Source: Cellulomonas sp. C5510 (GTDB lineage Bacteria; Actinomycetota; Actinomycetes; Actinomycetales; Cellulomonadaceae). From it: a DNA stretch of 64,000 nt. Below the pieces are notes generated by a model that was not told the DNA's origin, ran no database searches, and saw nothing but the letters and a program-made list of their open reading frames with translations. Below are positions 25,476 through 35,318 of this stretch, one piece after another. A program made the translations under genes and the position numbers. How positions within the stretch are numbered: position 1 is the first letter of the stretch; each line of letters starts with the position of its first letter. The stretch spans positions 1,674,001 through 1,738,000 of the forward strand of contig NZ_CP081862.1 in assembly GCF_019797765.1 (NCBI RefSeq). Reading direction: 5' to 3'.

Positions 25476-25750
25476 GCACCCACGTGCACGGCGCACCGCC
25501 CGACGCGGGGCCGGCTACCACCGTCCTCTGGGCCGTCACCGATCCGCTGAGCCCTCGACTCCTCGAGGTCCTGGTCGAAGCGCCCGGCTACCGCGGCGAT
25601 CTGGCCATGGCGCTCGGCGTGCCTGTCGATCGACTGACGGCCGCGGCCGATGAGCTGGTCGCCGCCAACCTGATCGACACCGTGCACGACTCAGTGGGCA
25701 CCTGGTACCGCCTCATCAGGGTGGGCCTTGGCCACCGGATGTCGACCTAG
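25472..25750 (+). CDS. Small winged-helix-like protein
   Basis: A 92-residue protein. The segment LSPRLLEVLVEAPGYRGDLAMALGVPVDRLTAAADELVAANLID resembles a minimal HTH/winged helix of the ArsR or Mar type. No metal-ligand cluster is present except three histidines near the ends (HVHG, GHR). GTG start overlapping the ATPase stop (GTGA). It may be a second regulator or accessory DNA-binding protein of the metal operon. The family is not recognised with certainty. Confidence 0.6.
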   Translation: MSTHVHGAPPDAGPATTVLWAVTDPLSPRLLEVLVEAPGYRGDLAMALGVPVDRLTAAADELVAANLIDTVHDSVGTWYRLIRVGLGHRMST

Positions 25751-25777
25751 CCTCGTGCGGCAGGTCCGCCGTGCCGG

Positions 25778-27094
25778 GTGCGGGTCGGGTCCTACTCGCC
25801 GGCGCGAGGTGTCAAGAGGACGGTGAACCCGGTGCAACGTGGTGCGCGCGAGCGGTTCGTGGACTGGGCACGCAGGCACGCCGTGCCCCTGAGCGGCGAT
25901 GAGCAGGACGATCTGGCACGGTTGGCCGTCCTCGATGACGTGCTGCGGGACGTGCGCGTGGTCTATCTCGGCGAGGAGGACCACTGGGTGCACGAGAAGT
26001 ACCCCTACCGGCGGCTGTTCGTGCGCTACCTCGTCTCGCGGGGCTGGCGCTGGATCGGCGAGGAGCTGGGCTGGTCGGATGGGCTGCGCATCGACCGCTA
26101 TCTGGCCGCGGGGGACGAGAGCATGTTGCGGCGTGTAGCGACCTATGGCTTTCGCGGTGACGTGCGACCCGACCGCGACGACCGGGCGACGGGCATCTTG
26201 GCCGACGCCGCGGACCCGGTGCCGACGCTCGGTGCCGAGCAGGTGCGGTTCGCACGGTTCCTGCGCGGACTGGCCGAGGATCTACCCGCAGGGGATCGGC
26301 TGCACTTCGCCGGGATCGACGTCGACCCGGTACCGGCGGCCGGCTACCGGGACGTGATCGACCTGGCTGGTGAGGACCTCGCCCGCGCCGGGGTGCCGGT
26401 CGAGCCCGTGCACGGCGAGAGCCTCGAGCACGAGGTTGCCCGACTGGCCGACCTCGCGCGGGTGCTCGACGAGCGCATTGCGGGCATTGCCGCCCTGGTC
26501 GGGCTGGACGCGGCTGCGACGGTGCGCCGGTCGGTCGAGACGATGCGCGCGTCGCTGGCCTACCAGGCCATCGCGGCCTCGGCGACCGACTACCGGGCGT
26601 TGCGCCCGGCGTTGGCCGCGCGCGAACGGCTGATGGTCGAGCACGCCACCTGGCTCCTGGACCAGATGGGCACTGCGGACCGGCTCGTGCTGCTCGGGCA
26701 CAACCGGCACCTGTCCAAGGACCTCGCTGCGATGCGCCGGCTGGGTCCCGGTCCGCCCGGCGGCGGACTGGAGCCCTCGGTGGGCACCGTCATCGCCCAC
26801 GAGCTTGGCGCACAGGTGTTCGCGATCTGGCTGCTGCACGAACACGGCAGCAGCTCTCACCCGTTCACGACCCTGCCGGCCCAGTACCCCACCGTTCCCG
26901 GCTCGATCAACGCCACCCTCGGGCGGGTCGGGACCAGGTTCCTGCTGCGCACCGACGCGAGCGCACCCGCTGCCCGGCCGTTGCGTCGGCGCGTCGACGT
27001 CATGGGCCTGTACGGCGCGACGTTCCGCGCCGCACTCGCCCGACAGACCGATGCCGTGGTCTTCGTCCAGAACGTCACCCCGCTCCGTGCTTGA
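25778..27094 (+). CDS. Erythromycin-esterase-family protein
   Basis: A 438-residue protein of the EreA/EreB-like fold family. The N-terminal motif RVVYLGEEDHWVHEKYPYRRL matches the family's catalytic glutamate/histidine segment, and GHNRHLSKDL near residue 315 gives the second histidine motif. ERLMVEHATWLLDQ between them is also typical. Most members are not macrolide esterases, so true resistance is not shown. It lies 27 bases after the small winged-helix gene, inside the metal-resistance cluster. The start is uncertain: GTG codons at 25778, 25811 and 25823 are possible, the last with AGAGGA upstream. Confidence 0.78.
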   Translation: MRVGSYSPARGVKRTVNPVQRGARERFVDWARRHAVPLSGDEQDDLARLAVLDDVLRDVRVVYLGEEDHWVHEKYPYRRLFVRYLVSRGWRWIGEELGWSDGLRIDRYLAAGDESMLRRVATYGFRGDVRPDRDDRATGILADAADPVPTLGAEQVRFARFLRGLAEDLPAGDRLHFAGIDVDPVPAAGYRDVIDLAGEDLARAGVPVEPVHGESLEHEVARLADLARVLDERIAGIAALVGLDAAATVRRSVETMRASLAYQAIAASATDYRALRPALAARERLMVEHATWLLDQMGTADRLVLLGHNRHLSKDLAAMRRLGPGPPGGGLEPSVGTVIAHELGAQVFAIWLLHEHGSSSHPFTTLPAQYPTVPGSINATLGRVGTRFLLRTDASAPAARPLRRRVDVMGLYGATFRAALARQTDAVVFVQNVTPLRA

Positions 27095-27733
27095 CCGCGC
27101 AGCCGATCGGGGTGACTGTGGTCGGCGAGGGCGGCGCCGCGACTCCGGTCTGGCGACGTACCCATCGAGATCGAGGACGCGAGCAAAGTCTGTCGACTCG
27201 GATGGCAAGTGGGTGCCGGGCACTGAACAGCGCTGGACGCTTCCTCCTCGCCCGTTCACCGGGTGGGCTCCTCTGCGCCGTGCTGCCATGCGATGACAGC
27301 GGGCAAGGATGGTCAACCGGCACGCGCCGACCGCGCCTGTGCGGCGTGGGGTGGGCCGGCGCGCCTGCGGCGACGCAGCAGAGTGGCGGTACCGCGGCGG
27401 TGCCCGCGACACCGCAGAAGGAGGGGCTCCACGCCCGTGACGACGCTCGGCGCTGAGCGGCGAACCGAAGGCCTGGACGGTCCCGAGTTTCTGCCTTGGG
27501 TTCTGGTGCGCATCGGGCGCAGCGGGAGACGCGTTCGAGGCAGGCGAGCGGCCCGTACGTGCGCGCGCTTCCCTTCGATCGGTACAGGCCAGGCTCGCGT
27601 GAGCACCGCCGGGATGAAGATCCGACTAAAGCCTGCCGAGATCCTCGCCCTGAAGGCAGCCGGCACGCCCTGCGAGCGTATGGTCCGGGAAGGCATAGCA
27701 GCAGAGTCCGCGTGACCGAGAACCGGAGCAAAG
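27095..27733. other. 639-bp region without confident gene
   Basis: No frame here has recognisable protein features or a conserved motif. At 27614-27715 a 33-codon frame (starting MKIRLKPAEILALKAAGTP) is possible but weak, with no clear ribosome-binding site. The region separates the esterase-like gene from the zinc-ribbon gene and may contain the promoter of the latter. Confidence 0.4.
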
Positions 27734-28042
27734 ATGAGTACCCAGCCTGCCGCACTCACGTGTCCGAAATGTCGCTCGGAGATGCGGGCCTACGAACGCA
27801 ACGGCGTCACCATCGATCAGTGTGAGGGCTGTCGCGGCGTCTTTCTGGACCGTGGTGAACTCGAGTCGCTGATCGATGCAGAGGGCGCGTTCTATTCCTC
27901 GCGCGTGTCGGAGCAAGCACGCACCCGGCCGGGGCGCGGCGACGACAGCGACGACTACTACCACGGCGGGCACGGTTCCGACCACGGGGGCCGCTCTCCT
28001 CGGCGCAGGCGCGGCGGTTTCCTGGGAGATCTCTTCGACTAG
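27734..28042 (+). CDS. Zinc-ribbon (zf-TFIIB) domain protein
   Basis: A 102-residue protein. The N-terminus carries a TFIIB-like zinc ribbon: Cys10, Cys13, Cys30 and Cys33 (LTCPKC, then DQCEGC), followed by the family's GVFLDRGELESLI. The tail is rich in Gly, His, Asp and Tyr (DDYYHGGHGSDHGG) and could bind metal loosely, then a basic RRRRGGFLGDLFD end. Function of this family is unknown. Its position between metal ATPases suggests a metal-linked or stress role. GGAGCAAAG precedes the ATG. Confidence 0.82.
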   Translation: MSTQPAALTCPKCRSEMRAYERNGVTIDQCEGCRGVFLDRGELESLIDAEGAFYSSRVSEQARTRPGRGDDSDDYYHGGHGSDHGGRSPRRRRGGFLGDLFD

Positions 28043-28493
28043 GTTCCGCCGGCGCCCGAGACCGATCCGTCCCCCCGCGAAGGACCCGGCCCGTTCCCGT
28101 GTGCACGACATGCTGGTGTTCGGGCATGGCGTCAACGTCGCCGGGGACCACGGGGATGGTCGGGGCGCCTCGCCGCCTGGTGCAGGACCCGTCCGCACGT
28201 GTTTCGGTCGCCGACGCGGAACTCCACTGAGCGCGGCGCGTCGTCCAGTCGAGCCAGCTGCATGGGCCTGCTGGGGCTGACGTTTCCTGCTTCACCCGCG
28301 CAAGGCTCCCAGCGCTGTGGATGTCCGGCCGGGCCTATCGGCCGATCGCGCCTGATCCAGAGCCTGGCGTAGAGCACGCCGACACCCACGGGCTCCCTCC
28401 GAGTATCGGCCCGAGTCCTCCCGCCCGGCCGCACGAGCGTGAGGCGGTGAACGCAGCCGGCGGTTGGCGCGGGCAGATCGAGTGCCGGCAGCG
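28043..28493. other. 451-bp region without confident gene
   Basis: This is the space between two convergent genes (zinc-ribbon and CadD). On the minus strand a frame is open through it, but that frame is the out-of-register tail of the upstream ATPase and has the Arg/Pro-rich composition of non-coding GC-rich DNA. I see no clear hairpin terminator. Confidence 0.4.
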
Positions 28494-29099
28494 TCAGCGC
28501 GGGAGCAGCGCGGTGAAGACGTCGGACTCGGCCAGGATCACCAGGCCGAGGACGCAGTACACGGCCGGCACGAGCCAGGTTTCGACCCTGGAGATGACGC
28601 GCAGCACCCGGGGGCGAGATCCGACGAGCCGGCCGACCAGGATCCACACCCCGATCAGGATGACGAACACGATCACCGTGGTGATCGTGTCGGGCGTCGA
28701 CATCGACCGGAACAGCGGGGTGTAGACGGCGAGGTTGTCTGCTCCGTTGGCCAGGGTCACGCCGGTGATCCCGAGCAGACCGCCGGGGTTCAGCGCGGCC
28801 GGCGGCTGGTCGTCGTCGCGGTTGCGGGAGCGGAGGAACTTCACGAACCCCCACGCGCCCAATCCCAGCGGGATCAGACCGAGCAGACCTACCCATTGGT
28901 CGGGGATGATCGTCAGCCCGAGGGCGGCGAGCAGGCTGAGCACGATCAGCGCACCGACTCCGAGGTACTGCCCGACCACGACCTGCCAGGTGCGGAGCGC
29001 GCCGCGCTGGACAGCGAGGAAGAACAGGGTCACGACGATGATGTCGTCGACGTTGGTGCCCGCGAACAGGCCGACGGCAGCGATCGCGGTGGTGAGCAT
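28494..29099 (-). CDS. cadD: CadD-family cadmium resistance transporter
   Basis: A 201-residue integral membrane protein of the CadD family (LysE-like superfamily), with about five to six helices. The opening GLFAGTNVDDIIVVTLFF and the mid-protein GVTLANGADNLAVYTPLF are the two related helix motifs with conserved Asn-Asp pairs. It exports or sequesters cadmium in Gram-positives. It follows the second CmtR/ATPase cassette on the same strand after 182 bases, so it may be part of that transcription unit. The ATPase frame, left open by a frameshift, overlaps it in another frame. Confidence 0.88.
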   Translation of the reverse strand: MLTTAIAAVGLFAGTNVDDIIVVTLFFLAVQRGALRTWQVVVGQYLGVGALIVLSLLAALGLTIIPDQWVGLLGLIPLGLGAWGFVKFLRSRNRDDDQPPAALNPGGLLGITGVTLANGADNLAVYTPLFRSMSTPDTITTVIVFVILIGVWILVGRLVGSRPRVLRVISRVETWLVPAVYCVLGLVILAESDVFTALLPR

Positions 29100-29281
29100 C
29101 TCGGGCAGGGTCCCTTCTCGATCGACAGGACGGGACGCTCATCACGGCACTTTGAGCAGCCCGTCCACTGTATCGACCGCGCGTACCGGACCCGTGCGCG
29201 GATACCGCGCCACGCACGGCCAGATGCCTTCCCGGGGGCGGGTGGCCGGGAAGGCAGCTACGAGCGACCTGACTGGACTGT

Positions 29282-31194
29282 CTAGGCGCCGACGGTCGTT
29301 GGTGTGTGTGTGCTGCTCGGATTCCGTTGAGGATGACGATGACTTCTGCGACCTCGTGGACCAGGACGACCGCAGCGAGCCCGAGGACGCCGGTCATGGC
29401 GAGCGGCAACAGCACGGTGATGATGAGCAGGGACAAGACGATGTTCTGGTTGATGATGCGTCGTCCGCGGCGGGCGTGGTCGAAGGCTTGCGGGATCAGG
29501 CGCAGGTCGTGGCCGGTGAAGGCGATGTCGGCGGACTCGATCGCAGCGTCCGAACCGGCCGCGCCCATCGCGATGCCGATGTCGGCGGCGGCTAGGGCGG
29601 GGGCGTCGTTGATGCCGTCGCCGATCATCGCTGTGGGACTGGTGCCGGTCAGTGCGGTGATGGCGGCGGCTTTGTCCTCGGGGCGCAGCTCGGCGCGCAC
29701 GTCGGTGATGCCGGCCTGGGTGGCGATGGCGTGGGCGGTGCGGGTGTTGTCGCCGGTGAGCATGGTCACCCCGATGCGCTGACCGGTCAGGGCGGCCACG
29801 ACTTCAGGGACTTCGGGTCGCAGCTCGTCGCGTACCCCGATCGCGCCGACCGGCACGTCGTCGACCTGGACCACCACGACGGTCATCCCCTGCGCCTCCA
29901 GGCCCGCGACCCCGTCAGTGAGGGCTCCGGGGTCGAGCCAGCGGGGGTTGCCGACCGTGACCCAGGTGCCGTCGATGGTGCCCTGGATGCCGTGTCCGGC
30001 GAGCTCGGTGATGTCGTCGGCGGCCCGGCCCTCCGGGGCGGCGGCAATGATGGCCGCGGCGAGGGGATGGGTGCTGTGCTGTTCGAGCGCGGCCGCCCAG
30101 CCGAGCACGTCCTCTTCGGCGATCCCGTCCGCGGTCAGAACGCCGGTGACTGTGGGCTGGTTGCGGGTGAGGGTGCCGGTCTTGTCGACGGCGATGTGGC
30201 GGATGGCGCCGAACCGCTCGAAGACCGCGCCGGACTTGACGATGACGCCGAACTTGCTCGCAGCGCCGATCGCGGATACCACGGTGATCGGGACGGCGAT
30301 CGCCAGCGCGCACGGGGACGCGGCGACCAGGACGACCAGTGCCCTCGTGATCCACAGTTCCGGGTCCCCGAGCAGGGATCCGACCAGGGCAACGAGAGCG
30401 GCCAGGACGAGCACGCCCGGCACCAGGGGGCGGGCGATGCGGTCGGCGAGGCGGGCCCGCTCGCCCTTCTCGGCCTGGGCCTGCTCGACTAGCTCGACGA
30501 TCGTGGTCAGGGAGTTGTCGGTCCCGGCCGCGGTGGCTTCGACCTCCAGCACCCCGGCAGTGTTGATCGCGCCAGCCGAGAGCGTGTCGCCGGGCTCGAC
30601 CTCGACTGGGATGGACTCCCCGGTGATCGCGGAGGTGTCCAGGCTGCTGCGCCCGGTGCGCACGATCCCGTCGGTCGCGATCCGCTCACCGGGACGCACC
30701 AGCATGACCTGTCCGACGACGAGGTCCTTCGCGGCGATCTGTGCCGGGGTGCCATCGGTGAGGATCGTCGCGGTCTCGGGGACGAGCTTGAGCAGCGCCC
30801 GCAGCCCGCCTCGGGCCCGGTCCATCGCCTTGTCCTCCAGGGCCTCGGCGATCGAGTACAAGAACGCCAGCGCGGCCGCCTCCTCGACGAACCCGAGGAT
30901 CACCGCCCCGATCGCGCTGATCGTCATCAGCAGGCTGATCCCGAGCTTGCCCTTCAGCAGCTTGCGGATCGCGCCAGGGGTGAAGGCCGACGCCCCGAGC
31001 AGCAGACCAACCCAGAACAGCACCAGCGCGGGCGTCTTCGCCCCGGACCACTCGCAGATCAGCCCCGCGGCGAACGCGACCCCGGAGAAGACCGGGACAA
31101 GCACCCCGCGGTCCCGCCACCACGGCCCTTCGTACTCGTCGTCGTCATCGTCGAGGGCGACGTCGTCGACCTGCGAGCCGGTGACCGCACTCAC
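29282..31194 (-). CDS. P1B-type heavy-metal ATPase, second CmtR-linked copy; 3' frameshift in a CA repeat
   Basis: A paralogue of the ATPase at 20515-22650 with the same SPC motif (VAASPCALAIAVPI), DKTGTLTRN, STHPLAAAI, GDGINDAPALAAADIGIAMG and last helix VLVHEVAEVIVILNGIRAA. It lacks the Cys-rich N-terminus and has an acidic stretch (DDDDDEYEG) instead. I start at the GTG at 31194, which overlaps the regulator stop (GTGA). After GIRAA the DNA has five TG units (29303-29312, plus strand). With four, the frame would end as HTPTTVGA at 29282. As sequenced the frame stays open to 28132 across cadD, adding about 335 nonsense residues. All eight helices are intact, so the core may still work. Confidence 0.8.
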
Positions 31195-31550
31195 GCGCTC
31201 GCTCCCGTCCCGCAGCACCCCGGGATCGAACACCCAGGATCGAGGCACGGCGCGTCCTCATCCACGGCCAACGCGACCTCCACCAGCGCGGTCAGCGCCG
31301 CGGTCAGGTGCGGGTGCGCGATCTTATACCGGGTCTGGCGGCCCTGCGGCTCGGCAACCACGATCCCGCAGTCCCGCAGACACGTCAGATGGTTCGACAC
31401 GTTCGAGCGCGTCAACCCCAGCTCACGCGAGAGCACCGCCGGATAGCTCGGTCCCTCCAGCAGCGTCATCAAGATCCGCGAACGGGTCGGATCGGCCATC
31501 GCCCGACCGAGCCGGTTCATCACATCCAACCGCGAAGCAATAGTCAGCAC
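31191..31550 (-). CDS. cmtR: CmtR-type ArsR/SmtB metal-sensing repressor, copy 2
   Basis: A 119-residue paralogue of the repressor at 22647-23009, with Cys57, Cys61 and Cys102 again at CmtR positions (HLTCLRDCG, APCLDP) and extra cysteines at 107, 112 and 113. I use the GTG at 31550 because it aligns with the other copy's start and keeps the same operator spacing; 12 further codons are open upstream. TATGGT six bases before the GTG is a possible leaderless -10. It controls the overlapping ATPase gene and perhaps cadD. Confidence 0.88.
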   Translation of the reverse strand: MLTIASRLDVMNRLGRAMADPTRSRILMTLLEGPSYPAVLSRELGLTRSNVSNHLTCLRDCGIVVAEPQGRQTRYKIAHPHLTAALTALVEVALAVDEDAPCLDPGCSIPGCCGTGASA

Positions 31551-31577
31551 ACGCTGACCATACAGCAGACGCTGACC
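31543..31577. promoter_or_regulatory. Putative CmtR operator/promoter, copy 2
   Basis: GTCAG (31543-31547), N6, CTGAC (31554-31558) is a dyad across the start codon, and CTGACC recurs 18 bases later at 31572-31577. Positions relative to the start are identical to those at 23002-23036, though the spacers differ. This makes the motif the best candidate for the shared CmtR operator. Confidence 0.6.
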
Positions 31578-31738
31578 TATCTCCAACAGTCAGTTGAACT
31601 TCGCCTGAGTCTCCCCGGGCCTGCCTACCCACAAGCAGACACCAGAGGCGTGACGCACTCGATCGGCCGATCATCACCCCCGTCCGGGATCTGCTCCGAC
31701 GTGCTGACGACGGAGACAGTCGGTTCTCGTCGGCTGCC

Positions 31739-32347
31739 TCAGGGCAGGGCGGACGATACGCCGTCGAGCGCGATCTGTGTCGCGTGCGAGGCTGCGCGCC
31801 GCAGGTCCTCGACCGGGAGGTCTTGCCGGACCCCCTCGTACAAGGTAGCTACCAGCGCGCCGACGACGGAGCCGACCGCGGCTGCGGTGACCAGGCGGTC
31901 CAGGCGGTCGGGGTAGGCGCGATGCAGCGCCTCGGCCAGCTGCGCCTGCGCGGACAGGATGTGTGCGAGCGCGCGGGCCTGGACCGCGGGTTCGGTGGCG
32001 ATCAGCCGTTGCCGAAGGATGCCGAGATCGGGATCGGCGTGCTGTGCCGTGCTCAGCAGGTGCCCGAGCGCCCGGTGCAGTGCGACGTCGGGCGGCTGCG
32101 TCGGAGCCAGGTCCACGAGCACGCCGACGGCGGTGTCGATGCGCTCGTGCGGGTCGGCGAACAGCACGTCGGGCTTGCTGGGGAAGTAGCTGAAGAACGT
32201 CTTGGTTGACACCTCGGCCGCCGCGGCGATCTGGGCGACCGTCGTGGCCTGGTACCCCTGCTCGGCGAACAGCCTCAGTGCGGCGTGGGCCAGCTCGCGG
32301 CGAGTGCGCTGCTTCTTGCGTTCCCGCAGTCCGGGGTCGACCACCAT
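31739..32347 (-). CDS. TetR-family transcriptional repressor
   Basis: A 202-residue TetR repressor. The HTH is ALRLFAEQGYQATTVAQIAAAAEVSTKTFFSYFPSKPDVLFA, with the family's TKTFFSYFPSK end. The C-terminal ligand domain is all-helical. I start at the ATG at 32347, just before the conserved RERKKQRTRREL. It is divergent from the ABC exporter genes, 74 bases apart, and should repress them until a ligand (drug or metabolite) binds. The inducer is unknown. Confidence 0.9.
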   Translation of the reverse strand: MVVDPGLRERKKQRTRRELAHAALRLFAEQGYQATTVAQIAAAAEVSTKTFFSYFPSKPDVLFADPHERIDTAVGVLVDLAPTQPPDVALHRALGHLLSTAQHADPDLGILRQRLIATEPAVQARALAHILSAQAQLAEALHRAYPDRLDRLVTAAAVGSVVGALVATLYEGVRQDLPVEDLRRAASHATQIALDGVSSALP

Positions 32348-32374
32348 GGCCCCGACTCTAGTCCACTCCTTGTA

Positions 32375-32415
32375 AAACTTCACTGGTTGTAGTTTCACAT
32401 CAAGTGAACTAGGGT
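32375..32415. promoter_or_regulatory. Divergent TetR operator/promoter
   Basis: The AT-richer spacer between the TetR and ABC genes contains AGTTTCAC and GTGAACT (32391-32410) as imperfect inverted arms, and TTCACT is repeated nearby at 32379-32384. It covers the region just before the ABC ATG. This is a plausible TetR operator. Confidence 0.5.
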
Positions 32416-32421
32416 CCTGGC

Positions 32422-33351
32422 ATGGCATCCGTGATCGAGGTCAGCGCACTGACCAAGGCGTTCGGACGGAGTCCGGCGTTGGCCGGTCTGGACCTGACGG
32501 TCGAGGCGGGGGAGGTGCACGGCTTCCTCGGACCCAACGGAGCCGGCAAGACGACGACCATCCGCGTCCTGCTCGGCCTGCTGCGGGCAGACGGCGGGCA
32601 TGCCCGCCTCCTGGGCGGCCACCCGTGGCGGGACCGGGTCAGTCTGCACCGTCGGCTGGCCTACGTGCCGGGGGACGTCACGTTGTGGCCGAACCTGTCC
32701 GGCGGGGAGGTCATCGACCTGCTCGGCCACCTGCGTGGCGGGATCGACCGGCGCCGGCGAGCCGAGCTGCTCGAGCGCTTCGATCTCGACCCGCGCAAGA
32801 AGGGACGGGCGTACTCCAAGGGCAACCGGCAGAAGGTCGCACTGGTGGCGGCTCTGGCCTCCGACGTCGAGCTGCTCCTGCTCGACGAGCCCACCTCCGG
32901 CCTCGACCCCCTCATGGAGGAGGTGTTCCGGCAGGTCGTCGGCGAGATCGCGGACCAGGGACGCACGATCCTGCTGTCCAGTCACATCCTGGGGGAGGTC
33001 GAGGCGCTGTGCGACCGGGTGAGCATCGTGCGCGACGGGCGGACCGTCGAGAGCGGAACACTCGACGACCTGCGCCATCTGACCCGCACCTTCGTCGAGG
33101 CCGAGGTCAGCGGACCCATCGACCAGATCGCCGCGATGGACGGGGTGCACGACCTGCAGCTCGACGGGGGCACCGTGCGCTGCCAGGTGGACGACCGCTC
33201 TCTGGACCAGGTGCTCGCGGCGATCGCTGCGGCCGGTGTGCGCAGGCTGGTCAGCCAACCCCCGACCCTGGAACAGCTGCTGCTGCGCCACTACGACGTG
33301 GCCGCCGACCCGCCCGGGCGGGTCGGGCGAGGCCAGGCGAGCCACCGGTGA
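32422..33351 (+). CDS. ABC exporter ATP-binding protein (ABC-2/DrrA type)
   Basis: A 309-residue ATPase. Walker [11 protein letters not shown] near residue 37, signature-region [17 protein letters not shown], Walker [15 protein letters not shown]-loop SSHILGEVE. The signature has SKGNRQK where LSGGQ is usual, as in the tetronasin/ABC-2 drug exporter branch. A C-terminal extension of about 90 residues follows. Translation is coupled to the permease by GTGA. Together they form an efflux pump controlled by the divergent TetR protein. Substrate is not predictable. Confidence 0.9.
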   Translation: MASVIEVSALTKAFGRSPALAGLDLTVEAGEVHGFLGPNGAGKTTTIRVLLGLLRADGGHARLLGGHPWRDRVSLHRRLAYVPGDVTLWPNLSGGEVIDLLGHLRGGIDRRRRAELLERFDLDPRKKGRAYSKGNRQKVALVAALASDVELLLLDEPTSGLDPLMEEVFRQVVGEIADQGRTILLSSHILGEVEALCDRVSIVRDGRTVESGTLDDLRHLTRTFVEAEVSGPIDQIAAMDGVHDLQLDGGTVRCQVDDRSLDQVLAAIAAAGVRRLVSQPPTLEQLLLRHYDVAADPPGRVGRGQASHR

Positions 33352-34979
33352 GCGCGTCCACGGGGACACTGCGGCTGCTCCGGCTCGCGGGTCGACGCGA
33401 GCGGGTGCGCATCCCGGTCTGGATCGCCGGGCTGTCTGCCCTGTTGGCCGCGCAGGCAGCCGGGAACGCCGAGACCTACGCGACGCAGGCCGAACGGACC
33501 AGCGCCGCGGTGGTCCTGGCGGCGAACCCGGCGCTGCGCATGCTGCGCGGTCCGGCCGCCGACACCAGTGCCGGGGCGCTTCTGGCATCAGACGCGTTCT
33601 GGATCCTGGCGATCTTGACCGCGCTGCTCAGCGCGTTCACGGTCGTCCGCCACACCCGCCACGAGGAGGAGACCGGCCGTGGAGAGCTGGTCGGCGCAGC
33701 CCCCGTGGGCTCGCACGCCGGCCTTGTCGCCGCACTGGTCTTGGGTGCCCTGACGAACTTGCTGCTCGCCGGAGCGCTCGCCCTGACTTTGCTCACCAGC
33801 GGTCTGCCGGCCGACGGTGCGCTGGCCTTCGGCACAGCGCTGGGAGCAACCGGCCTGGTGTTCGTCGGCGTCGGCGGAGTCGTCGCGCAGCTGTCGCCCA
33901 GCGCACGGGCTGCCAGCTCCATGTCCGTCGTCGCCGTCGGCGTCGCCTACCTGCTGCGCGCGAGTGGCGACGCACTGGGCGAACTGAGTCACGACGGGCT
34001 CACCGCGACCAGCGCGTGGCCGTCGTGGCTGTCCCCGATCGGCTGGGCGCAGCAGGTCAAGGCGTTCGCCGAGAACACCTGGTGGCCCCTTGGCCTGTCG
34101 GTGCTGGCGTTCGCCGTCACCGGCGCGGCCGCAGCAGTCCTGCTGGGCCGCCGCGACTTCGGACAAGGCATGCTCCCCCCGCGCCTCGGGCCACCGACCG
34201 CGTCCACCGGGCTCCTCGGCCCGCTCGGGATGGCGTGGCGGATGCAGCGCGGCCCGCTCGCCGGATGGTGCGCGGGGATGATCGTGCTCGCAGCGGTCCT
34301 CGGATCGGTCGGCCGCCAGATCGACGACCTGTCCTCCAACCCCGAGTTCGTCGACCTGCTCGCCCGCCTCGGGGCGACCAGCCAGACCATCGCCGACACC
34401 TACTTCGCCGCAGTCACCACCCTGATCGGTGCGATCATCGCGTGCTACCCCGCACAGACCGTCCTGCGCCTGGCATCCGAGGAAGCCGACGGGCGCCTCG
34501 AGCCGGTGCTGGCCACCGCCGTCGAGCGCATCCGATGGCTCCTCGCCCACCTCACCATCACCACCATCTCGATCCTGGGCCTGCTCACCGCGGCCGGAGC
34601 CACGACCGGCCTCGTGCACGGTCTGTCCACGGGTGACCTACCCACCCAGGTGACCTCCCTCACCGCCGCCGCCCTCGCCCAAGGCCCAGCCATCTTGACC
34701 TTGGCCGGCCTCGCCGTCGCCATCTTCGCGACCATCCCCCGATGGGCCACGGCCACCACCTGGGCCACCCTCACGGCCGCCCTGCTCCTAGGACCGTTGG
34801 GCGAGGCACTCGGACTACCCGACGGGCTGCGAGATATCTCCCCCTTCACCCATGCCCCCGCGGCCCCGGCCCAGGACATCACCGCCGGGCCCCTACTGGC
34901 ACTGACCGCGCTCGCCGTCGCGCTCACCGCTGCGGGCGCCGTCGCCTTCCACAGGCGAGACCTCGCACTGCGACCATGA
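33348..34979 (+). CDS. ABC-2 exporter permease, two-repeat type
   Basis: A 543-residue membrane protein with about twelve hydrophobic segments in two halves, matching the long permeases of tetronasin/polyketide exporters. [19 protein letters not shown] in the first half and [18 protein letters not shown] in the second are the duplicated cytoplasmic loops (EE.GR.E pattern). The GTG start overlaps the ATPase stop. Only one permease gene is present, so the pump is likely a monomer with an ATPase dimer. Nothing follows in the operon. Confidence 0.88.
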   Translation: MSASTGTLRLLRLAGRRERVRIPVWIAGLSALLAAQAAGNAETYATQAERTSAAVVLAANPALRMLRGPAADTSAGALLASDAFWILAILTALLSAFTVVRHTRHEEETGRGELVGAAPVGSHAGLVAALVLGALTNLLLAGALALTLLTSGLPADGALAFGTALGATGLVFVGVGGVVAQLSPSARAASSMSVVAVGVAYLLRASGDALGELSHDGLTATSAWPSWLSPIGWAQQVKAFAENTWWPLGLSVLAFAVTGAAAAVLLGRRDFGQGMLPPRLGPPTASTGLLGPLGMAWRMQRGPLAGWCAGMIVLAAVLGSVGRQIDDLSSNPEFVDLLARLGATSQTIADTYFAAVTTLIGAIIACYPAQTVLRLASEEADGRLEPVLATAVERIRWLLAHLTITTISILGLLTAAGATTGLVHGLSTGDLPTQVTSLTAAALAQGPAILTLAGLAVAIFATIPRWATATTWATLTAALLLGPLGEALGLPDGLRDISPFTHAPAAPAQDITAGPLLALTALAVALTAAGAVAFHRRDLALRP

Positions 34980-35134
34980 CGGCGCAGGCACTCGGCCGGC
35001 AAGACCGGCGTGAGCGAGACCGCGTCGAGGTCGCCAGGCCCGAGACTCGATCGCCGGCCTAGGAGCCGGCGCCACGTTCTCCATGCGGCGGGGGAGGAGT
35101 ACCGGCGCGGACCGGTCCGTGCGAGGCTCTTCCA

Positions 35135-35318
35135 ATGCGCGACGAGAGCCGACTGCCACGCGAGGAGCGGCCCGCGATCGCCCGGATCGTCGCGGCACTG
35201 GTAGTCGGCGGCACGCTGACCCTGGCGGGCGTCGTCACAAGCACCCTGGCGCTGACGATCGCCGGCGTCGCCGTTCTGTTTGTCTGCTCGACCGCGACGC
35301 GGATCTGGTATCACTGGG
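35135..35318 (+). pseudogene. Small membrane protein gene truncated by IS30-family insertion
   Basis: About 61 residues remain: a charged start (MRDESRLPREERPAIARI), then two hydrophobic segments (AALVVGGTLTLAGVV and LALTIAGVAVLFVC), then TATRIWYHW, where the IS terminal repeat begins. The frame runs on into the element as nonsense to 35560. The rest of the gene is not recognisable after the right end of the element, so part may have been deleted. Original function is unknown. Confidence 0.55.

Noticed and set aside
25778..27094. Calling the esterase-like gene a macrolide resistance gene (ere)
   Set aside because: Only family-level motifs are visible. Most relatives are not macrolide esterases and the context is metal resistance.
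28132..29281. C-terminal 335-residue extension of the second SPC-type ATPase
   Set aside because: It starts exactly at a CA repeat slip, is Arg/Pro-rich, and overlaps the convincing cadD gene on the same strand in another frame. Treated as a frameshift artefact, not a protein domain.
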